DNA of 64,000 bases from Spirochaetales bacterium (GTDB lineage: Bacteria > Spirochaetota > Spirochaetia > SZUA-6 > JAFGRV01). The notes below the pieces were generated by a model that saw nothing but the letters and a program-made list of their open reading frames with translations, was not told the DNA's origin and searched no databases. A program made the translations under genes and the position numbers. The stretch lies in contig JAFGWI010000292.1 of assembly GCA_016937215.1 (NCBI GenBank), positions 1 to 64,000 on the forward strand. The letters run 5' to 3'. Shown in pieces: positions 8,548-18,384 of the stretch. Numbering within the stretch: position 1 is the stretch's first letter; every line of letters starts with the position of its first letter.

Positions 8548-10395
8548 ATGCCAGGAGTTGCAGGGTTTATTAGCAAATTTAAAATCGGAAATGAAGAGAA
8601 CAGGCTTCAAACGATGGTTGAGAGTATGAAGCATGAAAGATTTTATCGAACAACTAGCTATATAAATAAAAAAATGGGTGTCTACATCGCAGGTGTTGCT
8701 TTAGAGAATTCTTTCGCGGATTGTATGCCGTTAACCACTGCCAATAAAGACAAATACCTTTTTATTTCCGGTGAATGCTTTACGAGTGATGAGTATATTA
8801 ACCACTTGAATGATGGTAATGTTCAGATTGATAATGGTAATGCTTCGTTTGTATTAGCATTATACGAACAGCTGGGAGCGGATTTTGTCACAGAATTAAA
8901 TGGCTGGTATCATGGAATAATAGTTGATTTAAAAAAAGAATGTGTGATTTTGTTTAATGACCGCTTTGGTGTTCAAAAAATTTATTACCATGAAACTGAA
9001 GAGGTATTTTATTTTGCTTCCGAAGCAAAAGCATTGCTGTCTGTATTGCCCGAGCTAAGGCGATTTGATGAAAAAAGTTTAGGTGAATATTTTACATATG
9101 ATTCAGTATTGGAATTTCGAACATTGTTTCACAACATCAATGCTATACAACCAAGTTCTATCTGGACATTTAGTTCTGAAGGTGTGAAAAAACAAACTTA
9201 TTTTCACGCATCAGAATGGGAAGAACAGGAAAGTATAGCTGATGGGGATTTTTACAATACACTTGATCAGGTCTTTTTAGATACTTTGCCGCAATACTTT
9301 AGAGGAGAAAAAATAGGGATGTCCTTAACAGGTGGCCTGGATACTCGGTTAATCATGGCTTGTCGAAATCCTGAAAAAAATCAACTTCCAAGTTATACTT
9401 TTGGTAGTATGTATAATACTTCAAATGATATAAAAGTGGCTTCAAAAGTCGCGAAATCCCTTGACCAGGAATTCAGTATTCTAAAGCTGGATGAAAACTT
9501 TTTAAAGGATTTCCCGTCGCATGTAGAAAAATCAATCTTCATTACTGATGGGTTAGCCGATGTTTGTAAATCCGATGAAATATACATGAATAGAATAGCC
9601 AGGGATATTGCACCTATCCGAATGACAGGGAAATTTGGAAGCCAGGTAATACGAAATTTATCTGTGCTAAAAGACCGTTCTGCCAATGAAAGTCTAATCA
9701 ATTCAGATTTCAGGATGTATATCAACCAGGGAAAGGAAACGTTTAAGCAATATATGCAGATGAACGCCCTAACGTTTATGCTTTTTGTTGAAATCCCGAT
9801 TTATTGGGCAGGCTTTATTTCTTCTGAATCTTCCCAGATTACAATCAGGAGTCCGTATCTTGATAATAATTTCATAAAACATCTATATAGAGCTCCGAAA
9901 ACCTTTGCAAATGGATCACCGCAAGATTTTCAGTGGAAACTCATAAAAAAGAAAAATAATAGCCTGTATAATATTTCTACTGATAAGGGAAAAAGTGGGC
10001 ATAATATATTTCTTATTTCTGCAATAAAAAAGGCTTTTTATCAGGGGCTGAATTACATGGACAAAGCATATAATAAGGAAACTTTACCACATTCATTGCA
10101 TCATTTTATCGCACGAGCGGATTCTTCCTTTAGTTTTTTACAACCTGAAAAAATATTCGCAGGACATTGTGATTTTCGACACTATCGCTTATGGTTCAGA
10201 AAGCAACTATCTCCATATGTAAAAGAAATACTATTGGATGAAAAAACACTTAATAGACCACATTTCAACAGAGACTATATAGAAAAAATGGTTAATGACC
10301 ATATAAATGGCAAAGCTAACAATTTGGCTGATATAAAAAAAACTCTTACGATAGAATTAATTAATCGAGTTTTGATGGAAGATTTAAAAAATTAG
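8548..10395 (+). CDS. Asparagine synthase-like protein with dead glutaminase site
   Basis: I place the start at MPGVAGF (615 residues), with GAGG just upstream, rather than the GTG of the track. Residues 1-200 resemble a class II glutamine amidotransferase domain. The invariant nucleophile Cys2 of AsnB (MCGIAG) is replaced by Pro, so ammonia release from glutamine should be lost. The second domain keeps the ATP pyrophosphatase loop as SLTGGLDTR near residue 250. Such proteins occur in natural-product and surface-polysaccharide loci, where they adenylate a carboxylate and form an amide. The gene is AT-rich, flanked by restriction-system and helicase fossils, and alone, which points to horizontal acquisition. 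The substrate is unknown. Confidence 0.8.
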   Translation: MPGVAGFISKFKIGNEENRLQTMVESMKHERFYRTTSYINKKMGVYIAGVALENSFADCMPLTTANKDKYLFISGECFTSDEYINHLNDGNVQIDNGNASFVLALYEQLGADFVTELNGWYHGIIVDLKKECVILFNDRFGVQKIYYHETEEVFYFASEAKALLSVLPELRRFDEKSLGEYFTYDSVLEFRTLFHNINAIQPSSIWTFSSEGVKKQTYFHASEWEEQESIADGDFYNTLDQVFLDTLPQYFRGEKIGMSLTGGLDTRLIMACRNPEKNQLPSYTFGSMYNTSNDIKVASKVAKSLDQEFSILKLDENFLKDFPSHVEKSIFITDGLADVCKSDEIYMNRIARDIAPIRMTGKFGSQVIRNLSVLKDRSANESLINSDFRMYINQGKETFKQYMQMNALTFMLFVEIPIYWAGFISSESSQITIRSPYLDNNFIKHLYRAPKTFANGSPQDFQWKLIKKKNNSLYNISTDKGKSGHNIFLISAIKKAFYQGLNYMDKAYNKETLPHSLHHFIARADSSFSFLQPEKIFAGHCDFRHYRLWFRKQLSPYVKEILLDEKTLNRPHFNRDYIEKMVNDHINGKANNLADIKKTLTIELINRVLMEDLKN

Positions 10396-10840
10396 TTTTA
10401 TACGCATTTAGTCCGCTAAAACGAGGCCTATGGTTTGAGCATTCTGAAGAGAAATGGAGAAGAAACTACATTTTTTTTGAATGGTACCCATTGTGTCATC
10501 GGAGTAAACACGTTATTAGAGAAGCAATATGTTTGTTGTTGAATGGGATTCTTCACTCTGCTTCGCGAAAATCTGAATGACGGCGGGGGCAAGCGAATCT
10601 CTGTTATCCTGAGGAGGAATGACAAAGGATCTCGCTGTGTTTAAAGGCTTGGTTCGCAAAAACAGTCGCTTCATATTCATCAAGATTCTTCAGTTTGCTC
10701 CGTTGTGTTCGGACTATGACCACGACTTATCATCTGAACAGTTAAATTTCAGGTATATTTTGCTTTTTGTTTATTTGCAGGACAGGTGTTACTAAGTTAT
10801 TAGGGGTGTATTAGCTCCAGAAAACGGAAGCCCCTATTTA
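10396..10840. other. Intergenic stretch, no gene seen
   Basis: The stretch is of mixed composition. GAATGACGGCGGGGGC and CCTGAGGAGGAATGACAAAGGATCTC (10575-10634) look like repeat or non-coding debris. Neither strand gives an ORF with a plausible start and codon pattern; the track's minus ORF 10428..10625 has no recognisable content. Confidence 0.4.
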
Positions 10841-11152
10841 ATGGTAAAGGAAATGGGCATTTGCCTTTTCATTCTTCATAACTGGCCTAATAAGCTTAAA
10901 AATAGCCAATTTTTTATAGACTATGAAGATGGTATGGAACCGAAAACTGATCAGTTTAATTTTCATGAAAAGTTACAAATAGTTTTGGAATCCAAGGAAT
11001 TAGAGGGTTTATCGGCCCTTGCAAATATTCATTATTACATAAATCCCGGTATTAAATATATAACCATTTGCAAAAATCCCGCAATTATATTACCCTGTTG
11101 CCATGAAACAGAAAACCCAGTCGATCTCACAAATAAAGCCTGGCTTGTGTAA
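10841..11152 (+). CDS. Small hypothetical ORF, doubtful
   Basis: A 103-residue ORF with no family I recognise. It overlaps the start of the following HAD gene by 50 nt in another frame. An inner ATG at 10853 has AAAGGA before it, so a short product is possible. There is no signal peptide, membrane segment or motif. Its surroundings are degraded accessory DNA, so it may be a gene remnant or chance ORF. Confidence 0.25.
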   Translation: MVKEMGICLFILHNWPNKLKNSQFFIDYEDGMEPKTDQFNFHEKLQIVLESKELEGLSALANIHYYINPGIKYITICKNPAIILPCCHETENPVDLTNKAWLV

Positions 11153-11912
11153 AGCCCTGGATTATTTTTTTACCGATATTGATGATACCCTTACCACGGG
11201 TGGCATTCTGCCATCGGAATCCTATGCCGCGATTTTTGCCCTGGCCCAGGCAGGCATTAAAGTAGTGCCAGTCACTGGCAGGCCCGGGGGGTGGTGCGAT
11301 ATGATTGCCCGATATTGGCCTGTAGAGGCTGTCATTGGTGAAAATGGAGCTTTTTATTTTAGTTATGATCGCCATAGCAAAAAAATGAAGCGCCGCTATT
11401 TTTTTGGTGATAAAGAAATGGATAAAGCCCGGGCAGCCCTGACAGAAATAGAACAACAGGTTCGTGAAAAAATACCCCGGGCTAAAATAGCGGCAGATCA
11501 GGGTTTTCGCCTTTGGGATCTGGCGATTGATTTCAAGGAGGACTTGCCCGAACCCCTGAGTGCTGAAGAAATTCAGTCAATTTGCCGCATTTTTGAAGAT
11601 CATGGCGCGCGCTACAAGGTCTCCAGCATACACGTGAACGGCTGGTATGGTGATTTCGACAAGCTCGGTTGCGTACGTCGTTATCTTGAGGACCAGGCTC
11701 ACCAGAGCTGGAGCGACCTTCGCGGGAAAATCATATACATCGGCGATTCGCTCAATGACGAGCCACTTTTCGCTGGTTTTGACTACAGTATAGGTGTAGC
11801 TAATCTCAAGGATTTCTGGGGTCAGCTGGAATATTTTCCGACTTATCTCACCTCCCGAGCATCGGGCGACGGCTTTGTGGAAGCAGTGAAAACCATTCTT
11901 CACTACCGTTAA
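11103..11912 (+). CDS. HAD-IIB family phosphatase (Cof/SPP-like)
   Basis: The protein has up to 269 residues. Motif I is FFTDIDDTLTTGG (nucleophile Asp and second Asp present), motif II is VVPVTGRPGGW, and a central C2-type cap follows. Motif IV is YIGDSLNDEPLF, followed by GVANLKDF. This order is that of the IIB subclass (Cof-type, sucrose- and mannosyl-phosphoglycerate phosphatases), which hydrolyses sugar phosphates. The first 20 residues before the HAD core are poorly supported, and no good ribosome site precedes 11103; the start could lie upstream or slightly downstream. It stands alone among remnants but looks intact. Confidence 0.82.
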   Translation: MKQKTQSISQIKPGLCKALDYFFTDIDDTLTTGGILPSESYAAIFALAQAGIKVVPVTGRPGGWCDMIARYWPVEAVIGENGAFYFSYDRHSKKMKRRYFFGDKEMDKARAALTEIEQQVREKIPRAKIAADQGFRLWDLAIDFKEDLPEPLSAEEIQSICRIFEDHGARYKVSSIHVNGWYGDFDKLGCVRRYLEDQAHQSWSDLRGKIIYIGDSLNDEPLFAGFDYSIGVANLKDFWGQLEYFPTYLTSRASGDGFVEAVKTILHYR

Positions 11913-12131
11913 TTGGTTGATCAATCACAAATAGGACCTTATTTCGCGAATCCATTTTTTTTTGTTCGGTTTGTTCTCAAAGGCCTTATCCTGGATGAAA
12001 AATCTATTAAAAAGTATCTCCTTCCGTTTTTTATTAGCTGAATATTCTGTTTCGAGGATTCAGCTCTGCCGTTTTGAATCTATCGCGGTTTTGCTTGGCT
12101 CGGAATTCCCGGAGCCTTTTGGTTTTATTGA

Positions 12132-13777
12132 GTGATTAAAAAATCGTCTTTTTTCCGGAGCTATGCTGATCATTATGTTTCCATAACCTTTTTTACTCTG
12201 AAGCCCGGCATTCTGAATTATATTTTATTCAGTGTGTATCTTGTATTAATTATTATATTTTTATTATTATTGAACCGCTATTATTGTTCTTACTGTATCA
12301 ATTTTGTGAACCCTTTAAACAGTGTCAAAGGAGAAGTACATAAAAGGTTTTTTGAGAGTAATATAGTAATCAATGATGCATGGAAAAAAATACTGAGCGC
12401 TAAAGCGTATAGCCGGTTCGGCGGCATATTGGTGCGGTCGGAGAACTTTGTGGCCAAGCATCAAGGCAGGGTGGATGATATCTCCATCCAGGACCAGGCC
12501 GCGACAATCCCGGTCCGCGTAATTGTGGAGGTGGACTGATTGTCAGTTACGATCAGTATCTTGTGTTTGCGAGATCTCATAGAGCTTGCGTTAATGGAAA
12601 TCTGATGATACTGGCACAGGATGCCTCACCTTTTCTGTATCCTCACGGTTGGACCGGGGCCGGATCCCTGCTTACGGAGCATCGTCGTTGTGTTCCAGAA
12701 ATTATTGAATACAGCAATCGCTTTGTTTACAAGTCATTGCTGAATGTAAAAACCCGATCAGTGCAATCCATGTGGCCGGCCCTTGGATATTGTCATGTTG
12801 GTGGTGAGTCGCGTAGGGTTCATAACTCCCAATGCAATCCGGTTGAGGCCCGGGCCATTGCCTCCTGGGTAAAGAAGAATGAAAATGAAATTACCGAAGG
12901 GCGGCAGCTGGCCCTTGCTGACGCCCTTGCTATTATCACGCCCTTCCGGGAGCAGCAGAAGGAGATTGTGCGCGCCTTGAAGGAAGCGGGTGTCAATACA
13001 AAGGGCCTTGTTGTTGGAACGGTTCACGCCCTTCAAGGCGCAGAAAAGGCAATTGTCCTTTTCTCGCCAATCTATGGGCGTAATCACCTGAGTGGGTCAT
13101 TATTTTTCAATCAGTCTTATAATATGCTGAATGTAGCTGTTTCGCGTGCGAAAATACACCTTTTTGTTTTCGGGAACATGGCCCATTTTAGGGCCACCGA
13201 AAGGGGAACGCCTTCCGGTGACCTGGCCGCGCTCCTTTTCCGAAGGCCGGAGAATGAGATACCCAATCAGTTTGTGTTTCAGGAACAGGGTATTGCTTTT
13301 TTTGATCAGGATCCGGTTAAGCGAGTGGATAAGCTCAAGGCTCATCGTGGTTCGCTTAAGAAGGCCTTTGTAATCGCCCAAGCACGGATAGTTGTGGTTT
13401 CTCCGTTTATCACGATAGCCGCCCTGCAGGCCGACGAGATCCCAGCCCTTGTGTCAACTGCTGTGGCCCGCGGTGTCGAGGTGCACGTTCTTACTGACAG
13501 TAGCCTTGATCTGGTCGATGGTCAGCTTAGGCCGCAGGCGAGGGAAGGAAGGATTGCCCTGGAAGCCGCTGGAGCCAAACTCTCTGTCCTGTCGGGTATT
13601 CATAACAAGACAATCATGATAGATCGTGAGGTATTTATCGAGGGTTCATTCAATTGGCTTTCGGCTGTTCGAGACGAAACCAGTCAGTATCACCGGTATG
13701 AGACTTCGCTCGTGGTACAGGCTCCCTACTGTGAGCGCTTTATCCAGCGGGCGGAACAAGAACTCGGGATTGTGTAA
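12132..13777 (+). pseudogene. Remnant of a superfamily I helicase fused to a PLD nuclease domain
   Basis: The main open stretch (12563-13777, 404 residues) is the C-terminal half of an AAA_12/SF1 helicase: LTEHRRCVPEI, IITPFREQQKEI, VGTVHALQGAE and VNVAVSRAKIHLFVFG. A phospholipase D-type domain follows, with VVSPFI, VEVHVLTD and HNKTIMID (the HxK motif) and GSFNW. The N-terminal half with Walker A and B is missing. Upstream frame 12132-12539 ends with a short coding-like piece (RFGGILVRSENFVAKHQG), probably another worn segment. Families with this build act in DNA repair or phage defence. I call it a truncated gene; a shortened product from 12563 cannot be excluded, but no ribosome site supports it. 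Confidence 0.7.
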
Positions 13778-14126
13778 GGAAAAAAGCCTTTATCATCAAA
13801 AACATTGAATCGCCAATCGAAAACTATGTCATCAAACCTCTTGAAAAACAGGGCTGTAAAATTATCCAGGGTCCTTCGGCTGCTCCGGACAGCGAAACAC
13901 CCGGGCAGCGCGTCTTTTGAAGACCCTTTGCCCCTTCAACGGTTGTGAAGAACCCTTACGCGCTTTGCCCTGCGGTGTTTGCCGACCTTAGTCAGGACGC
14001 GATAAAACAAGTTCTAGGGGTTGTATCTTTCGAATTCTTTGCCGACAACGAAAGCTATTGCCGCATGTTTTTTGCCGGATATTTTCCATAGAGCATAGTG
14101 TTAAAAGAGATGAGCCGGGGGTGACC
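13778..14126 (+). other. Degraded coding-like debris
   Basis: Short frames read as coding but are broken. One runs FIIKNIESPIENYVIKPLE from about 13789 to a stop near 13920. A second, near 13960-14090, ends FADNESYCRMFFAGYF. I recognise neither. They may be the worn 3' flank of the helicase-PLD island. The next copy of the dispersed element starts directly after. Confidence 0.4.
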
Positions 14127-14278
14127 GCGTTAGGGATTGGAGGGGCAGTGTGTTGTTTTTTCAAAAACTACACACTGAAAGCCGGTGGCACGAAAATTTC
14201 GTGCCACCGGCTTTCGAAGCGCGAGCGGAGCCCCGGAAAGCCCGGCCCGCCGTAACAAAGTGAAGGCGGGTAACGCCC
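14127..14278 (+). repeat. Dispersed structured element, copy 4
   Basis: GCGTTAGGGATTGGAGG, then hairpin 1 CAGTGTGT / ACACACTG with loop TTTTTTCAAAAA, and hairpin 2 GAAAGCCGGTGGCACGAAA / its near-perfect complement. CGAAGCGCGAGCGG and GGAAAGCCCGGCCCGCC follow, with GGCGGGTAACGCCC at the end. Hairpin 2 is unusually long here, about 19 bp. Confidence 0.88.
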
Positions 14279-14322
14279 TGAAAATATTAAAAAAATGATT
14301 TCCTGTTCCCAAGGGCCTTTTC

Positions 14323-14775
14323 CTAGAAAATATCCCCTGGTTTAATTTTCATGGATTTCCCGTTAATAGTAAGTTCAAAGTAGTTGGGAAGGATTCCGTT
14401 AAAAATCTGAACAGACACCTGGTATTTGATATTTTTTATTTGGCCTCCAGCCAGGTTTAAGTCCGCTATCATTGTGTTATTTAAACCCTTGCGTACTGTT
14501 CCGGACATGGAAGTGTAATTAAAATCCTTTTTTAGATTTGACTTCAGGGTATCAAAACTGAAATTCGTGAATGTCATAACTCCGTCTTCTTCATTATAAC
14601 TGGCATTTTCAACCTCTTGCCTGAAGCTGATCGATAAATTAGCGCTCATGAAGGCGCGTGTGGTAACGCCAAAGGCCAGGCCGGCCTCTTCTTCGGAAAT
14701 TTTGCTGCCCACGTTGCAGCCCAAAAACAGGAATAATAGGCTTATACACGCTATGCTGATGCTTGTTTGTTTCAT
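14323..14775 (-). CDS. Small secreted lipoprotein, unknown function
   Basis: The 150-residue protein has a lipoprotein signal: KQ, a hydrophobic run CISLLFLFL, then the lipobox LGC with Cys20. The mature part is rich in Ser, Asn and aromatic residues, with no motif I recognise; alternating polar and hydrophobic stretches suggest a beta-rich fold. GAGGAAT lies a few bases before the ATG. It is downstream of the xylanase on the same strand but separated by a strong terminator, so it is probably its own unit. Its 5' neighbour suggests a cell-surface role, no more. Confidence 0.75.
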   Translation of the reverse strand: MKQTSISIACISLLFLFLGCNVGSKISEEEAGLAFGVTTRAFMSANLSISFRQEVENASYNEEDGVMTFTNFSFDTLKSNLKKDFNYTSMSGTVRKGLNNTMIADLNLAGGQIKNIKYQVSVQIFNGILPNYFELTINGKSMKIKPGDIF

Positions 14776-14849
14776 GGTTATTCCTCCTGAGGGTGTGATA
14801 CTGAAAGTGTGTCTTATTTTTGGATGAATTGCAATGGTTTTATTTTCAG

Positions 14850-14879
14850 AAAAAAAAGGACCGGCAAAAGCCGGTCCTG
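14850..14879 (-). terminator. Rho-independent terminator after the xylanase
   Basis: On the minus strand AGGACCGGC-TTTT-GCCGGTCCT is followed by TTTTTTTTC. The perfect 9-bp GC-rich stem and T-run lie just downstream of the xylanase stop. Confidence 0.9.
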
Positions 14880-14898
14880 AGCTTATTTGAGATTTAAC

Positions 14899-17016
14899 TT
14901 AGCAAGGAAAACTGCTGATAGACCCGACATATATCTGGGCAATCAAGAGCGCGTCAACAATATTAACAACATTATCGCAGTTAACATCAAGACATTCCTC
15001 CATAACTGTAGTTACAATGGGTAAGCCAACGTAAACCTGAGCCGCGAGCAATGCGTCAACAATATTTACCAGGCCGTCACCATTTCCATCACCTTTGAGA
15101 ACACAGGTCGTGCCGCCGGTTGAAACTGTTACGGTGCTTCCAGCAACTCTTCCTCCAAGCTCTTCGGCTGAAGGAGCTGTCAGGTTGTTAATGGAAATGC
15201 CGACCTCTGATGTGCCTTCAGTGCTGGTTGCCTTTAGGTAGATAACCAGAAGTTCCATGTCAGAACCAGGTCCAATACCGTTTACATCAAAACCAGTGGC
15301 AGAGATTTTGCCAGGAGTAGCAGCATTGGCAGCTGCCAGAAAGCCTTGTGAACCTGCTTTTGCGGCACTTGCTTCAGTGGTCGTGTCAGCCAGAAGATAG
15401 CTTGTGTTGAAGTTAATATCAATACCATAGGCGGCCAGGGCTGAATTGCCAAGAGTTGTCACTTCAATAGCCAGAGTCAAGCTTTGGCCTGGTTGTACTT
15501 GCTTGTTTGCCGGAACAACAGCCAGTTCCACATCGGGGTTTGGCGGAGGTGTCGGTGTTACAACCTGAGTCGGGGCTTCTGTTTCGCTTGGTCCTGTACC
15601 GTCAAAAAGAATGTAACCGGAACAGTGCATCATTTCGCTGTTAGAACCGCCGCATGAACTATCCTGCCAAACGGCTGTGTTGGTTGCCTGGTCTTCAGCT
15701 TCGAATTTTTCTCCATTATAGATGATATAGTCTAGCTGAACATCCAGACCATTATCAACATTATCATCGTTTGTAAAATAAACGGATATCTGGCCGTTAG
15801 CCCTTGTGGAGTACTCGGTCATCGTGGTGGTTAATGTAAAGGTATCGACAATTTCTCCAGCCGCATGTATTTCAATGATTTCACCACCCTTTGTGCCAGC
15901 TGCGTTTACGATCAGGTTGGCATTTGGGTCAACAGTTGGTGTTGGTGTTGGCACGTCTGTGGGCGCCATGGTTGTACCGCCCTCCATCAAGGCTTCCTGT
16001 ACAGCATAATAAGCAGGTTTTGGATTGTAGCTTCGGTCAAAAAGCAGCGGGTTGTCTGTTCCGGGGAAGGTTTGAGGTACCCATGAATATTGGTCTGTTA
16101 TGCCCCATACCTGGAAAACAGTACAGGCAGGCTGCTGCATGACTTTCTGCATAACACTTTTGTAAATTTTGGCCTGGTTTTCATAATCGGCCGTGCTGGC
16201 ATTTGGATTGATTCGAACATCCATTTCAGTGATCCAGATTTCAAGGCCTAGGTCAGCAAAGCGCTGCATGTTCTGGGCAAAGCTGTCGTAATTGATACCA
16301 GTGTCTGTAAGGTGCATTTGAAAACCGACACCGTCCACTTTGATACCTCGCTGTAACATGCCTTTAATCATATTATAAGCACCAGTGGATTTTGCGCTGA
16401 CAACATGCATGTTGTAGTCGTTGTAAATCAGCTTGATATTGGGATCAACTTGGGCAGCCCGTTTAAAGGCCAGATCAATAAAATCTTCGCCGATAGTGTT
16501 GTACCAGAAAGAGCGTCGGAAAGTACCATCTTCGTTGAAAGCTTCATTAACAACGTCCCAGGCAACACACTTGCCTTTAAAATGATTTAAAACAGCGTCG
16601 ATATGCTCATACATGCCTGTGATCATTGAATTACGATCGCGAAGGTTTTGTATCCAGCTTGGTGACTGAGAGTGCCAGACCAAAGTGTGTCCATGAACGA
16701 GAATATTGTTTTGCTGGGCAAAGCGGACAACATTATCAGCTGTTCCCCAGTTGAACTGACCTCGGTTGGGTTGAAGAGACTGCATTTTCATGGAGTTTTC
16801 ACTTGTTACGATGGCAAATTCGGTTCGGGCAATTTCCTGGTAGCGCGCGGCATTATTAACAGACTGAAAATTATCCTGCGTTGCATAACCAATTAATTTA
16901 CCGTTTTGTTCACCTAAAACTCTTAGTCGTTCGCCAGTTTGAGCAATCAGCAATCCTTGCATAAGAAGAAGTGCTAATAGAATAAACAGGGCTTTTTTAA
17001 TTCCGTTTCGATTCAT
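14899..17016 (-). CDS. Modular GH10 endo-xylanase with CBM60-like, cohesin-like and dockerin modules
   Basis: The 705-residue secreted enzyme has a signal peptide ending near LLIAQ26. Residues about 30-345 form a GH10 domain, with acid/base E158 in DVVNEAF, nucleophile E264 in WITEMD, and HTLVWHSQ. GH10 enzymes cut beta-1,4-xylan by retention. A PT linker leads to a xylan-binding CBM60-like module (about 368-478; [30 protein letters not shown]). After a second linker come a cohesin-like domain (about 498-630; LAAYGIDINF) and a type I dockerin with two Ca-binding repeats ([16 protein letters not shown] and [15 protein letters not shown]). The same tail is found on the esterase at 20227. Cohesin and dockerin on one chain hint at self-assembly. 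Confidence 0.92.
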   Translation of the reverse strand: MNRNGIKKALFILLALLLMQGLLIAQTGERLRVLGEQNGKLIGYATQDNFQSVNNAARYQEIARTEFAIVTSENSMKMQSLQPNRGQFNWGTADNVVRFAQQNNILVHGHTLVWHSQSPSWIQNLRDRNSMITGMYEHIDAVLNHFKGKCVAWDVVNEAFNEDGTFRRSFWYNTIGEDFIDLAFKRAAQVDPNIKLIYNDYNMHVVSAKSTGAYNMIKGMLQRGIKVDGVGFQMHLTDTGINYDSFAQNMQRFADLGLEIWITEMDVRINPNASTADYENQAKIYKSVMQKVMQQPACTVFQVWGITDQYSWVPQTFPGTDNPLLFDRSYNPKPAYYAVQEALMEGGTTMAPTDVPTPTPTVDPNANLIVNAAGTKGGEIIEIHAAGEIVDTFTLTTTMTEYSTRANGQISVYFTNDDNVDNGLDVQLDYIIYNGEKFEAEDQATNTAVWQDSSCGGSNSEMMHCSGYILFDGTGPSETEAPTQVVTPTPPPNPDVELAVVPANKQVQPGQSLTLAIEVTTLGNSALAAYGIDINFNTSYLLADTTTEASAAKAGSQGFLAAANAATPGKISATGFDVNGIGPGSDMELLVIYLKATSTEGTSEVGISINNLTAPSAEELGGRVAGSTVTVSTGGTTCVLKGDGNGDGLVNIVDALLAAQVYVGLPIVTTVMEECLDVNCDNVVNIVDALLIAQIYVGSISSFPC

Positions 17017-17385
17017 TCTTTTTCTCCTGATTTTAATATTTTTTATTTGTAATTAGTATATCATAAAATAGGACATTTTAACATTGAAATTTAAGGGAAA
17101 TTTATAGAAAAATCATTTAATCCTGGCATGTAATTGTTTTTGCATCAAAAAGGCTAATCAGAAAACATGATGCCCCTATCAGTGGAAAAAACCACTTGAG
17201 CTCTTGCAAATATCCCATGGTTAGTTACAACTGATTGAAGAATAGTGCTGATTGGCACCAGGAAATTCAGTCACTTGACTCAGACCATCAGCTTGTCGTA
17301 CAATCCAAACACAAGATGGAAACGCTTGTTTCACCTATCAGAGTCGCTGATAGTAAAAAATGAATCTTTATCTGGCATGAATAAA
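17017..17385. other. Intergenic stretch, no gene seen
   Basis: AT-rich DNA upstream of the xylanase that should contain its promoter. I see no ORF with support. ORF 17245..17469 runs into the repeat element and is not credible. Confidence 0.4.
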
Positions 17386-17537
17386 GGGCGTTGCCTGCCG
17401 CTCAGGAGCAGGGCAGGCCGGGCTTTGCGCGACTTCGCTGTTGCTTCGAAGGTTTTGACGCTGAAATAATCAGCGTCAAAACGCTTTGCTTGGGCATTTT
17501 TGAAAAAATGCCCAAGCATCGCTCCAATCCCTAACGC
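17386..17537 (-). repeat. Dispersed structured element, copy 5
   Basis: On the minus strand: GCGTTAGGGATTGGAGCGA, hairpin 1 TGCTTGGGCAT / ATGCCCAAGCA with loop TTTTTTCAAAAA, AAAGCG, hairpin 2 TTTTGACGCTGA / TCAGCGTCAAAA, CCTTCGAAGC, AAAGCCCGGCCTGCCCTGC, and GCAGGCAACGCCC at the end. A complete, well-kept copy. Confidence 0.9.
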
Positions 17538-17615
17538 GGAAACCCTGGCCGCAGATTCAACCAGGCTAATATAAGAATCGAAAGAAACTTGTTTTTTCAA
17601 GGAGGCCAAAATCTC

Positions 17616-18344
17616 ATGAAATATCCAAAGGTAAACTCTTATTTGACCATTGATGATGCACCTTGTGAAAAACTTGAAAAAAAAATCGATTTTCTTGAAA
17701 AACACCATATTAAAGCCATCTGGTTTTGTTGCGGCAAAGATCTGAAGCAATACCCTGAATTGGCAGAAGCCATTATCCAGGCCGGGCATGTTTTAGCCAA
17801 TCACAGCATGGATCATGGTTTTTTTTCCGAACTGACTGTGGATGAGGCCCGTTATCAAATCCTGGAATGTGATAACATTATAGAAGAAATCTATTCAAAA
17901 GCAGGAATCAAGCGTCCTGGCAAATTTTTTCGCTTTCCCTATCTGGATAATGGACAAAAAGCAGACTACGGCCGGACAGACTGGCAGCATCCCCATGTTA
18001 TGGCTATACAGAAAATTCTGAAAAACAGGGGATACGAGCATCCTCCCTTTAAAAATATCAACCACCCCTGGTATAAACAGGGCGGTTTTGATAGATGCAT
18101 TAATGTGGATTGCAGCTATGACAGCCGGGACTGGGCCTTGGCCGCGGGCAATGAAAGTTTCGGCTTTCATTCCCTTGATGATCTTGTGGCCAGGCTGGAG
18201 CAGGAGTTTCCTTCTGAGGGGCGTGATATTGATTCAAATGAAATTGTACTAACCCATGCCTGGGTGCCTTTTGATATTTATTCAGGACTCATAAAGCGTA
18301 TGCTTGAAAAATCCTTTCACTTCATATTACCGGAAATTTTATAA
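17616..18344 (+). CDS. Polysaccharide deacetylase-like protein (NodB fold)
   Basis: The 242-residue protein is a NodB-type deacetylase. TIDDAPCEKLEKKIDFL opens the first motif (TFDDGP in the family), where the second Asp should bind metal. HVLANHSMDHG gives the H-x-x-x-H metal pair, and FRFPYLDNG corresponds to the RxPY motif. DCSYDSRDWA and LTHAW resemble motifs 4 and 5. It has no signal peptide, so it seems cytoplasmic or exported by another route. I start it at the ATG preceded by AAGGAGG instead of the track's upstream start. Location among xylan-degrading genes suggests work on acetylated sugars, but peptidoglycan is equally possible. It precedes the TRAP binding protein by 40 bp. Confidence 0.82.
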   Translation: MKYPKVNSYLTIDDAPCEKLEKKIDFLEKHHIKAIWFCCGKDLKQYPELAEAIIQAGHVLANHSMDHGFFSELTVDEARYQILECDNIIEEIYSKAGIKRPGKFFRFPYLDNGQKADYGRTDWQHPHVMAIQKILKNRGYEHPPFKNINHPWYKQGGFDRCINVDCSYDSRDWALAAGNESFGFHSLDDLVARLEQEFPSEGRDIDSNEIVLTHAWVPFDIYSGLIKRMLEKSFHFILPEIL

Positions 18345-18384
18345 TTATTGGAATTTATCAAATGTGTTTTCAAAGGAGAATAGG

